NCBI GenBank assembly: GCA_035276085.1
Contig: DATELY010000018.1
Coordinates: 1-22,297 of the forward strand
Length of the DNA stretch: 22,297 nt
DNA from: DATELY01 sp035276085
Lineage (GTDB): Bacteria > Pseudomonadota > Gammaproteobacteria > Steroidobacterales > Steroidobacteraceae
Direction: 5' to 3'
Shown: positions 8,601-15,725 of the stretch, piece after piece
How the letters are laid out: every line of letters begins with the position of its first letter
Numbering within the stretch: position 1 is the first letter of the stretch
Notes under the pieces: model-generated
Seen by the model: the letters and a program-made list of their open reading frames with translations, nothing else
Databases searched by the model: none
What the model was told of the DNA's origin: nothing
Made by a program: the position numbers and the translations under genes

Positions 8601-8731
8601 AGGATCCGCCTTTGATCGCCAACGATATCGTCGGCGGCGGCTCTCCCAACACGTACGAAACCTACGATACGTTGGGCCGCCAGTGGTTCGTTGGGTTCAC
8701 CGCCAAATTCGGTCCTGCCGAAGCTCGATAG
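5693..8731 (+). CDS. TonB-dependent receptor (third of array), 1012 aa
   Basis: This is a complete outer-membrane TonB-dependent transporter. It has a signal peptide to about residue 28 (TFA|QE), a TonB box EEVIVTGT (41-48), and a plug with STADLRGLGPQRTLVLVNGRR and GGASAVYGSDAISGVINFVMKR, then a large barrel. The loops contain several Cys pairs (for example CGNPF/GCTGD, CVTGAGTGC, DCAGLFGFTC). The NIFDKDPP motif marks it as a paralogue of the two upstream receptors. Unlike them it does not end in phenylalanine: the last strand reaches AKF and six residues (GPAEAR) follow. The start is set by GGAGG at 5684. Convergent with the protease gene on the other strand, 45 bases away. The ligand is unknown. 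Confidence 0.95.
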   Translation: MSTSHSLTRAVQCALAVVVASTAYPTFAQERAAEQAKTPVEEVIVTGTRIVSPNMVSTSPIQVITSQEIRQQGRSDMSDVLNQLPQNFSNPQGASSFSNRSSGLTTAGGISTADLRGLGPQRTLVLVNGRRLGPGSPNTAVPAAGADLSQIPTALVERVDVVTGGASAVYGSDAISGVINFVMKRNFEGLQVDYQLGENWHNNHNDTAQRLFEEFTGEDADSGSVTDGRNVNVSLIAGTNFADGRGNITAYFGYLQADPISSGARDFGACQADMKPTLDGLACTGTGNSNRWQVGSSGPQFAVVGNDFLPWNTVPGAVPPAQFNSQRYIAISRDDQRYIAGFMAHMELNEYVEPYVEFGFMNDQTNQVIAPSGLFEGGNVLDPTGNGEYFINCGNPFLSAQQRGIMGCTGDPNQLVGMTIGRRNIEGKDRETFFEHDNYRAVVGAKGEFARAFSYDAYGQYYYTSLYTNNTGYLNLQNVANALIATIDPTTGQPACVTGAGTGCVPWNIFQQGGVTQDQLNYMYASGSAKGDITEQILHGDITVDLGEYNIRIPTANEGIAFNIGYERRSQDFEYEPDFAQLSGLLSGFGGASVAIDERYVVNEQFIEARIPILEDKPGAQYLAFDAGYRRSDYTTIGVVNTEKFEVQYAPIEDVRLRGSYQKAIRAPSLTELFTPQLVGKITFGEDPCAPAELTGALAATLEECVRTGVTPDQYNNRSVPQGTASQLSQLQGGNSDLTEETAKSYTFGVTFTPRNLPDFSGSLDYYQIKVEDEVSTLPAAIIMSNCLSTGDPTFCGEIDRLPNGSLNGSTITGGFIRQTNVNIGEAEARGIDVQAAYRLPIADMGSLVFSLAGSYLLDLKTTPIPGGGTYDCAGLFGFTCQTVNPEWRHNLRIAWNTPWNVDVSLLWRYLDRVKLDNNDSNALLFGSSYGDATTYDTHIGSYNYFDLFASWRVRDQLSVRAGMNNIFDKDPPLIANDIVGGGSPNTYETYDTLGRQWFVGFTAKFGPAEAR

Positions 8732-8743
8732 AAGACGATCACG

Positions 8744-8768
8744 GAAGGGGTGCATGACGCGCCCCTTC
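8744..8768. terminator. Hairpin between convergent genes
   Basis: GAAGGGGTGC (8744-8753) pairs with GCGCCCCTTC (8759-8768), a 10-bp stem with one G-T pair and a 5-base loop. It fills the 45-bp gap between the ends of the third receptor gene and the minus-strand protease gene, so it could serve both. Neither side has a T tract, so termination is likely but not proven by sequence. Confidence 0.5.
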
Positions 8769-8776
8769 TGCTGCAT

Positions 8777-9736
8777 TCAAGCGCGCACCAGAAACTCCCG
8801 CGCTCGATAATCCAGCACGAATCCACGCAACGTGCCGAGCACATCCATCCCGAGGATGAGGGATGGCTTCTCGTTCATGTCCCACACCCGGAAAATGTGG
8901 AAGTCGCCGTACGTCAGCCAGAGCCCGTTGATCTCCGTGTCGCCCAGTGAGATCGCAGGTGTCAACTCCACTCGACCTTTGGCCGTGTTCTCCGTTGCGC
9001 CTAATACCGTGGTCTCGAGATGGCCGGGCTCGGTGCGACGCTTCTTCTGTACGGCTTTCAGCAACGCCATGTTGCCCAGCGAGCGTTCGGCACCCGTGTC
9101 AATCACGGCGGCGGCGCGCACATCGCCCACCGTCACGTCGATGACGAGCAGTCCACCGCGCACGACACGGGCGGGTACGCGTATGAATCCGCGGCGCGAT
9201 CCTCCCGGAGCGCTGGAGATGTGCACGCGATTGCGTTTGAAATCGACTTCGATGCGATGATGCTTCAGTCCGGCGACCCCGAGAATGCCGTCGGCATTGG
9301 CCATCATTCCTGACCAGATCACGGGCAGCTCGCCGCCTGGAACGATCAGTTCCGCCGCGCGCAATTCCTCGATTCGCACCGTGGGCACTTGCGCCGAGCC
9401 CGTAACCCCATTCAGCCACACGCCTGGCGTGATCGACGGTGTGAGCCCGAGCTTCTCGGTCAGTCGCGGGCTCAACGTCGAGTGGCTCGCACCCGTGTCG
9501 ACGATGAACAGGAAAGGACCTTTGCCGTCGACCCACACCGGCACGGCGACGCGGCCTACGTGGTCGCGCCGTGTCGGGCTCGCATATTCAGTGGTGGCGC
9601 ACTCCGTCTCGATGCCTTCGCAATCCTGCGCTGCGGACGGTGGGATGCTGCCGAACAAGGCGAGAGTCGTCGCGAGCGAACGCATCCACTTGCGTCGTCG
9701 AGCGAATCGGCCGCGGGTAGGAAGCGAAGTGTCCAT
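8777..9736 (-). CDS. Exported retropepsin-like aspartic protease with two DTG domains
   Basis: The 319-residue product has a basic N-terminus and a hydrophobic stretch ending PPSAA|Q near residue 36, a signal peptide for export. Two clan AA half-domains follow: the first has VDTGAS (Asp80) and ILGVAGL (about 151-157); the second has IDTGAE (Asp213) and LILGMDVLG near residue 290. Each half thus carries the catalytic Asp loop and the hydrophobic Ile-Leu-Gly motif, so one chain could form a complete active site with two aspartates, pepsin-like in logic but retropepsin-like in motifs. It is the last gene of a three-gene minus-strand operon, 24 bases after the DUF192 gene. The upstream Met is used as start, but no strong ribosome binding site is visible; Met18 is the alternative. 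Substrate unknown. Confidence 0.85.
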   Translation of the reverse strand: MDTSLPTRGRFARRRKWMRSLATTLALFGSIPPSAAQDCEGIETECATTEYASPTRRDHVGRVAVPVWVDGKGPFLFIVDTGASHSTLSPRLTEKLGLTPSITPGVWLNGVTGSAQVPTVRIEELRAAELIVPGGELPVIWSGMMANADGILGVAGLKHHRIEVDFKRNRVHISSAPGGSRRGFIRVPARVVRGGLLVIDVTVGDVRAAAVIDTGAERSLGNMALLKAVQKKRRTEPGHLETTVLGATENTAKGRVELTPAISLGDTEINGLWLTYGDFHIFRVWDMNEKPSLILGMDVLGTLRGFVLDYRAREFLVRA

Positions 9737-9760
9737 CCCGGAATCCGATGCAGGAGTTCT

Positions 9761-10258
9761 CTACGGGTTGGCTGCCGCCTGCAGCAACCGCCGATCCACC
9801 AGCGCTCCGCTGCGAATTCCCAAACGTCCTGCCGTGCCGGCGTTCAGTTCGAGAACCGCAACCACGTCGTCCTTGGAGATTATGCTCTTCAGCGAATGCG
9901 GCGTGGTATTGGCGACGACCTGCGCGACCCGTCCGTTCGCCTTGATGAACGCCATGTCGAGCGGGATGAACGTGTTCTTCATCCACATCGATATCGTGCG
10001 CGGTTCCGAGTAGACGAACAGCATGCCCGCGTCTGGCGGCAGCGCTCGAACGAACATCAGACCCTGGGCGCGATGCGCATCCGTGGTGGCGATCCAGACC
10101 TGGAAGCGATGCTGGCGCGCATCGGGCGTACCGATGGTGAGCTCGGCCCGTGGGAAGTCCGCCAGCAGCTGGTCGATCGTGGGCTCATCGGCACGTGCCG
10201 AGACGACGCAGACGAGCAGCCACAGTACGGTCAGCGTCTGACGAGCGAACTTGAGCAT
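9761..10258 (-). CDS. DUF192 family exported protein
   Basis: The 165-residue product has a signal peptide (LWLLVCVVSARA|DE, residues 11-23) followed by a single DUF192 domain. Family hallmarks are HRAQGLMFVRALPPDAGMLFVY (62-83) and the MWMKNTFIPLDMAFI block (91-105), then a conserved strand ending VLELNAG. The biochemical role of DUF192 is not settled. I start at ATG 10258 rather than further upstream because the signal peptide begins there, AGGT lies just ahead, and only four bases separate it from the stop of the preceding gene, which suggests translational coupling. It is the middle gene of an operon of three exported proteins. The family call is secure; the function is unknown. Confidence 0.88.
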   Translation of the reverse strand: MLKFARQTLTVLWLLVCVVSARADEPTIDQLLADFPRAELTIGTPDARQHRFQVWIATTDAHRAQGLMFVRALPPDAGMLFVYSEPRTISMWMKNTFIPLDMAFIKANGRVAQVVANTTPHSLKSIISKDDVVAVLELNAGTAGRLGIRSGALVDRRLLQAAANP

Positions 10259-10262
10259 CGGG

Positions 10263-10904
10263 TTACCTGTGGGTGGGTTGGGGGTGGGTGAGCGCGGACG
10301 TGGGAGCGGGTGCCGGTTTCTCTGACTCCTCATCCTCGCCAAAGTGCAACTCACTCGCGAAGTCGAAGCGCGAAAGCAATACGGCACCCTCACCGTTCAC
10401 GGCTCGCGCCGGTTCGCTGCAGAAGCCGCGCACCACGACCCGATAACGACGCTGCTTGCGTGGCGCTCCTTGCAGCGGCACCTGTTCGAGGCTGTCGATC
10501 GTGCACTTGTCGTCGCCCTGGGTGCTGAAGAATTCGGCGGCGCCCTCGCGCACGACGGTCAAGTTCGCTGGCAGGGCACGTGCGGAACGTCCCTCTCGAA
10601 CCCCCGGGATGCCAAACACGATCAGCAAGCTTTGATGGGCCGCGATCTTGTTCTTGAAGCTCAGACGCACGCCGCCGTTCGGGCGGATCTCCCCAGTGCA
10701 TGTCGTCCCCTTGTCGCCCCAATCGATTTCCGCCGCCACCGCGCCTGCAATCTTGGCTTTCAGATAACCATCGCCTGACGGTGTGCAGCTGACGGGCGTC
10801 GGCGCTGCGGCCGGTGCTGCGGGCTGTTTCGCCGCAAAAGCCAGCGTGGTGGCGAGGGCGAGCGCGGCACCGCCTGCTCGGAGCACAAATTCTCTGACCT
10901 GCAT
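10263..10904 (-). CDS. Secreted protein of unknown function, first gene of three-gene operon
   Basis: I do not recognise this 213-residue protein. It has a clear N-terminal signal peptide (basic VREFVLR then an Ala/Leu-rich core to about residue 25) and an Ala/Pro-rich linker (26-40). A compact domain with four cysteines (about residues 40, 69, 134, 162), which could form two disulfides in the periplasm, follows, and then an acidic then Pro/Thr-rich tail (about 188-213). It probably folds as beta strands (alternating hydrophobic runs such as SLLIVFGIPG and RYRVVVRGF). The start at 10904 is chosen because the signal peptide begins there; a longer frame runs upstream to 11027 but would cross the divergent glgC leader. 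It is four bases ahead of the DUF192 gene, so the two are almost certainly cotranscribed. Confidence 0.75.
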   Translation of the reverse strand: MQVREFVLRAGGAALALATTLAFAAKQPAAPAAAPTPVSCTPSGDGYLKAKIAGAVAAEIDWGDKGTTCTGEIRPNGGVRLSFKNKIAAHQSLLIVFGIPGVREGRSARALPANLTVVREGAAEFFSTQGDDKCTIDSLEQVPLQGAPRKQRRYRVVVRGFCSEPARAVNGEGAVLLSRFDFASELHFGEDEESEKPAPAPTSALTHPQPTHR

Positions 10905-11017
10905 ATTCACTCTTCGACGGTGCGAACCTGGCGTGCAACAGTGTTTAATATCCGCCAGCGGCTGGACATGATGTGTCCGGGCATGCATGGCGGACCCAAG
11001 AATCACGAGAGCACTCG
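10905..11017. promoter_or_regulatory. Divergent promoter region between secreted-protein operon and glgC
   Basis: These 113 bases separate the divergent starts at 10904 (minus) and 11018 (plus), so promoters for both units should lie here. An AT-rich patch, TTTAATAT around 10944-10951, is the only -10-like sequence; no well-spaced -35 hexamer is obvious on either strand. Confidence 0.5.
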
Positions 11018-12301
<1,284 letters not shown>

Positions 12302-12318
12302 ACGAGGTGCCCGTGCCC

Positions 12319-12783
12319 ATGAAGCTGCGTTTGTGTTCGCTGTTCGCCATCGTCCTGCTGAGCGCCTGCTCGGCGCTGGGCCCGAAGCTGGAAACGCCAC
12401 GCTTGAGCCTGGTCAGCGCGAGTCTCGTCTCCGCCGATGTCTTCAGTCAGCAGTTCAACATCCGTGTGCACGTTGCCAATCCGAACGACCGTGACCTGCC
12501 CATCAAAGGCATCGATTACCAGCTCTTCCTCGAAGGCGACAGCTTTGCCGAAGGCGTGAGCAACGCACCCTTCGTCGTACCGGCACGCGGTGAAAAGGAA
12601 TTCGATCTGTCGTTGCGCACCAACTTCGTGAGCAGCATCGGCCGGTTGCTGTCGCGGCTGGAAAGCAGCAATCGCAAACAAGTGCGCTATGCAATCGACG
12701 GTAAGGTGTTCGTCGACATTCCGATGGTGCGCGCGATTCCGTTTGCGGAGAGCGGCACGGTGGACCTGACGCTGCAGAAGTGA
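12319..12783 (+). CDS. LEA14/WHy-type lipoprotein
   Basis: The 154-residue product begins MKLRLCSLFAIVLLSAC, a short lipoprotein signal with lipobox LSAC (lipidated Cys17). A single LEA type 2 (LEA14, WHy) domain follows, with the family pattern of a beta-sandwich containing HVANPNDRDLPIKGIDYQLFLEG and a later FVVPARGEKEFDLSL strand. Bacterial members are linked to desiccation or envelope stress, but the role here is unknown. I prefer ATG 12319 because GAGGTG at 12304-12309 precedes it and it gives a proper signal. An in-frame ATG at 12298 overlaps the glgC stop by four bases (ATGA) and would add seven residues. Either way it is cotranscribed with glgC. A dispersed repeat starts four bases after the stop. 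Confidence 0.85.
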   Translation: MKLRLCSLFAIVLLSACSALGPKLETPRLSLVSASLVSADVFSQQFNIRVHVANPNDRDLPIKGIDYQLFLEGDSFAEGVSNAPFVVPARGEKEFDLSLRTNFVSSIGRLLSRLESSNRKQVRYAIDGKVFVDIPMVRAIPFAESGTVDLTLQK

Positions 12784-12787
12784 TCCT

Positions 12788-12974
12788 GTCCCCTCCCTTG
12801 CGAAGCGGGGGAGGGTTGGGGTGGGGGCAAGAATTTACGGTAGAGGCTCACTCAAGCGCCCCCATCCTGTCCTGGCGCGCCACTTCCTCCGGTCGTTCTG
12901 ATGTGCAGGGATGCACGAATGGCGCGGGCGCATGGATGCGCAGGAGCGGCCCCCGCTTCGCAGGGGAAGGGACG
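12788..12974. repeat. MITE/BIME-like intergenic repeat, copy 1
   Basis: This 187-bp element sits between the convergent ends of the lipoprotein gene and glgA. Its ends are inverted repeats: the left arm 12788-12811 and the reverse complement of the right end match at 22 of 24 positions, around the core GCGAAGCGGGGG. Each end also forms its own GC-rich hairpin. A second copy lies at 22119-22280. The right-hand 80 bases (12896-12975) match copy 2 (22203-22282) at 78 of 80 positions, and the left 38 bases at 37 of 38. Copy 1 has about 23 extra bases near 12873-12895. It encodes no protein, so it is a non-autonomous or structural repeat. Confidence 0.8.
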
Positions 12975-12997
12975 CTAGTACCGGCTGCGTCGCAAGC

Positions 12998-14446
12998 TCA
13001 CAGCTCCCGATACATCTTCTCGTACGCCGCCGCCGCTTTCGGCCACGAAAAATCCTGCGCCATCCCATTGCGCACGAGCTCCCCCCAGCTGTTCTTGTCC
13101 TTGAACAAATCCAGCCCTGTGTGAATAGCCCAGCTCACGCCTCGAGCATCGTAGTGATCGAAGACGATGCCGGTGCCAGTGCGAGTGCCTGGATTCCATA
13201 GCTGCACGGTGTCGGCGAGTCCGCCGGTCTTGCGCACGATCGGCACCGTGCCGTACTTCAGGCTGTACATCTGGTTCAAACCGCACGGCTCGTACATCGA
13301 GGGCATCAGGAACATGTCGCTGCCCGCTTCGATGAGATGCGCGAGCTCTTCGTTGTAGCCGTGGTGGTAGATGACGCGATCCGCGAAGCGCTGATGCAAC
13401 TCGCGGAAAAATTGCTCGTAGCGGGGCTCGCCGCTGCCCAGAACGATCATCGCGAGCTTGCGTGTCGTAAGGATCTGCGGCAGCGAATCGAACAACAGAT
13501 CGAACCCTTTCTGAATCGTGAGCCGCGACACGACGCCGATCAGCGGTGTCGCTTGCTCGAGATCGACGTTGAGGAACTGCAGCAGATCGCGCTTGGTCGC
13601 GGCCTTGCCTGCAAGATCGGTGGCGCTGTAGCGATGCTGCAGATAGCGGTCGGTTGCAGGATTCCACTGTTCGTAGTCGACGCCATTGAGAATGCCGACC
13701 ACGCCATCGGGCCGGGCGCGCAGCGTGGCATCCAGACCATGCCCCCCTTCCGGCGTCGTGATCTCCCACGCGTAGGTGGGCGATACGGTGCTGACGCGAT
13801 CTGCCAGACGCAACCCTTCGCGCAGCCAATTGACCTCGCCTCGCGCAGTGTCTTCCGGACTCAGGAGCCCGGCGATGGAGGTGCCGAGGTCCTGTGTCGT
13901 GGCGAGCGGGAAGGCGCCTTGATAGCCGATGTTGTGAATGGTGAGCACCGTACGCGTCCGGGCAAACAACGCATCCCACGCGTACGCGGTCTTGAGCAGC
14001 AGCGGCACGAGGCCGGTGTGCCAGTCATGGCAATGCAGGATGTCGGGCGCAAACTGCAGGCGCTGGCATCCATCCAGAGCCGCGCGCTGAAGAACGAGGA
14101 ATCGCAGATGCTCATCGGGGTCGATGGTGTAAACGGTCGGGCGATCGAACACTTCGGGGCATTCCACGAAGTAGATGGGCACCGCACTCCCGGGCAACCG
14201 ACCCTCGAGGAGCGAAAATTCAAACGCGGTCGTGCCGAGCCTTACGGGCACGTTCTGAGCGGTAGAGACGGGCGTCAGCGCGATACCGCCAAGCACCGCG
14301 GTGGCGTGCAGTGGCATGAATACCCGCACGTCGATGCCGCGCGCATGCAGGTGAGGCGGCAGGGCTCCCGCGACATCCGCGAGACCTCCCGTTTTGGCGA
14401 ACGGTGCAACTTCGGAAGCAATGAACGCGACGCGCAGGGTTGGCAT
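12998..14446 (-). CDS. glgA: Glycogen synthase (ADP-glucose dependent, GT5)
   Basis: Transfers glucose from ADP-glucose to the growing alpha-1,4-glucan. The 482-residue length and GT-B two-domain plan match bacterial GlgA. The N-terminal domain starts with FIASEVAPFAKTGGLADVAGALP (8-30, the KTGGL ADP-glucose loop), then LHCHDWHTGLVPLLLK and TIHNIGYQG. The C-terminal domain has GVVSRLTIQKGFDLL and the signature MPSMYEPCGLNQMYSLKYGTVPIVRKTGGLADTV with the catalytic-site Glu and second KTGGL. The gene runs convergent with glgC and the lipoprotein gene, so its ADP-glucose supplier is on a separate transcript. No strong ribosome binding site is visible ahead of ATG 14446. Its upstream neighbour on the same strand is the phaR remnant. 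Confidence 0.96.
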   Translation of the reverse strand: MPTLRVAFIASEVAPFAKTGGLADVAGALPPHLHARGIDVRVFMPLHATAVLGGIALTPVSTAQNVPVRLGTTAFEFSLLEGRLPGSAVPIYFVECPEVFDRPTVYTIDPDEHLRFLVLQRAALDGCQRLQFAPDILHCHDWHTGLVPLLLKTAYAWDALFARTRTVLTIHNIGYQGAFPLATTQDLGTSIAGLLSPEDTARGEVNWLREGLRLADRVSTVSPTYAWEITTPEGGHGLDATLRARPDGVVGILNGVDYEQWNPATDRYLQHRYSATDLAGKAATKRDLLQFLNVDLEQATPLIGVVSRLTIQKGFDLLFDSLPQILTTRKLAMIVLGSGEPRYEQFFRELHQRFADRVIYHHGYNEELAHLIEAGSDMFLMPSMYEPCGLNQMYSLKYGTVPIVRKTGGLADTVQLWNPGTRTGTGIVFDHYDARGVSWAIHTGLDLFKDKNSWGELVRNGMAQDFSWPKAAAAYEKMYREL

Positions 14447-14521
14447 GGGGCGCGCAGTGTACCAGCGCTGCTGCGTCGCACCGAGCCGCTGGGCGCGGCG
14501 GATCGGGCACGCGGTTCGTCG

Positions 14522-14735
14522 TTAGTCCTGCGCGTTGCTGCTGGTTGCGCTGCCGTTCCGGCGTTCACGCGCAGTGGCGGTGGCCTCTTCCTGCATGAAG
14601 GTCTCGACGCTCTCTTCGAGATAGGTGCGCAAGAAACTGTGCAGCGAGTTGCCAATAGAAGCCAATCAACGCTTCGAGCAACGGCGTGGACAGGATCGGT
14701 CGGCCGAGTTGCTCCTGATCGGCAATGCGTCCGCA
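14522..14735 (-). pseudogene. phaR: phaR remnant (PHA synthesis regulator), truncated and frameshifted
   Basis: On the minus strand the sequence reads RIADQEQLGRPILSTPLL, then EALIGFY, the conserved mid-part of the PhaR family (compare the family pattern EEETGG-P-FS-LL-QIIRFYG). Directly after GFY the frame breaks: one extra base near 14653-14657 turns the expected FYGNSL into FYWQLA. In the +1 frame the homology resumes as GNSLHSFLRTYLEESVETFMQEEA and runs to a TAA at 14522-14524. Upstream of about 14735 the homology stops. Only some 120 bases remain before phaE, too few for the N-terminal DNA-binding domain. So the gene has lost its front half and carries a frameshift. PhaR normally represses phasin and PHA genes and binds PHA granules. 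The identification rests on remembered family sequence, not a search. Confidence 0.72.
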
Positions 14736-14855
14736 ATACGAGGGGCAGCGGGATGTGCGGCCCCAGCGAATCAAGATCCGTCACGCAGAACACAGTAGAC
14801 TTGATCTACATTTTCATCAGTCAGCCGGCGAGCTCAGCCCGTCCGGCGCGCCCGT
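14736..14855. promoter_or_regulatory. phaE upstream region with a short palindrome
   Basis: This is the probable promoter region for phaE-phaC. GTAGA (14795-14799) and TCTAC (14805-14809) form a 15-base interrupted palindrome with a 5-base centre, in an AT-richer patch about 50 bases before the start codon. No firm -35/-10 pair and no clear ribosome binding site before ATG 14856 can be seen. Whether the palindrome is an operator is unknown. Confidence 0.35.
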
Positions 14856-15725
14856 ATGAGTGCTAGCGGCACCGATTCGACAACAGCGTTCTCCGAGTGG
14901 CTCGAGCACGAGCGCGAGTTTTTGCAGCGCCTGGCACAGGAGCAGGATCCCGCGCGGCTGCGCGCGGAGCTCGAAAAGTGGTGGCAGCGTGCCGGTGCGC
15001 AGGCCTCGCCGCAGGCGCAGGACGTCGCCGCCAGGTTGTTCGAGCTCGGCCATGGGTATTTGCAAGGCTTGCAGCAGTTCGCACAAACGGCCAGTGGTGC
15101 GGGCGCGGGCCCGGCACAGGGCGCGCCGTTTGATTTTGGCCTCGATCTTCTGGCTGCGTGGCGCAGTGCGCGCTGGGGTGGAGATGCGGCCGGCTTCACG
15201 ACCGCGAGCGCGTTACTCGCGCCGTGGCTCGAGGCGATGGCAAAGATGTCTCCCGTCGGTGCGGCACGTCCTTACGTGAACGATGCTCGCGAGCTGGCGC
15301 AACTGCAGGCCGAGTGTTTGCAACTGGAAGAAGCGCTCACGCTGCTGCTTCAACGCGTGCAGCACCAGGCCCTCACGGAATTGCAGGCGCGCGTTGCGGA
15401 ACGCTCGCGGTCGGACGAACCCGTCCGCAATTTCCGCCAGCTCTACGAGCTGTGGATCGAATGTGGGGAGCGCGCATACGCCGCCGTGGCGCACGGCGAC
15501 GAGTTCATCAAGCTGCAAACCGATTTCATGAATCGCACGATGCGCATGCGCGTCGTGCAGCGACGTCTGGCTGAGCGCGTGGCGCGCACCTTGGATCTGC
15601 CCACTCGCACCGAGGTCAACGCACTGCATCTGCAAGTGCGCGACCTCAAGCGCCGGCTCAATCGCGAGTCCGCCGCGGGTGCGCGGCGCGCCGGGACGAA
15701 GACAGCAAAGGCCAGGCCCCGATGA
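14856..15725 (+). CDS. phaE: Class III PHA synthase subunit PhaE
   Basis: Non-catalytic partner that activates PhaC in class III polyhydroxyalkanoate synthases, on the granule surface. The 289-residue product is mostly helical and charged. The most diagnostic part is the C-terminal region: VRNFRQLYELWIECGERAYAAVAHGDEFIKLQTDFMN (about 195-230), then RMRVVQRRLAERVARTLDLPTRTEVNALHLQVRDLKRRL, a coiled-coil-like stretch typical of PhaE, and a basic tail rich in Lys, Arg and Ala that could contact DNA or the granule. It is shorter than the well-studied Allochromatium PhaE (about 357 residues). The stop overlaps the phaC start by four bases (ATGA), so the two subunits are translationally coupled. 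The start ATG 14856 lacks an obvious Shine-Dalgarno sequence. Confidence 0.9.
   Translation: MSASGTDSTTAFSEWLEHEREFLQRLAQEQDPARLRAELEKWWQRAGAQASPQAQDVAARLFELGHGYLQGLQQFAQTASGAGAGPAQGAPFDFGLDLLAAWRSARWGGDAAGFTTASALLAPWLEAMAKMSPVGAARPYVNDARELAQLQAECLQLEEALTLLLQRVQHQALTELQARVAERSRSDEPVRNFRQLYELWIECGERAYAAVAHGDEFIKLQTDFMNRTMRMRVVQRRLAERVARTLDLPTRTEVNALHLQVRDLKRRLNRESAAGARRAGTKTAKARPR

Noticed and set aside
10259..10393. Upstream extension of the DUF192 gene by 45 codons
   Set aside because: It overlaps the preceding gene's end, and the signal peptide and ribosome binding site place the start at 10258.
12788..12830. G-rich run after the lipoprotein gene as a G-quadruplex regulatory element
   Set aside because: The same run occurs in both copies of the dispersed repeat, so it is explained by the repeat rather than by local regulation.
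13337..14866. 509-codon plus-strand open frame opposite glgA and the phaR remnant
   Set aside because: It is antisense to a gene with clear GT5 motifs, has no ribosome binding site and a low-complexity composition.
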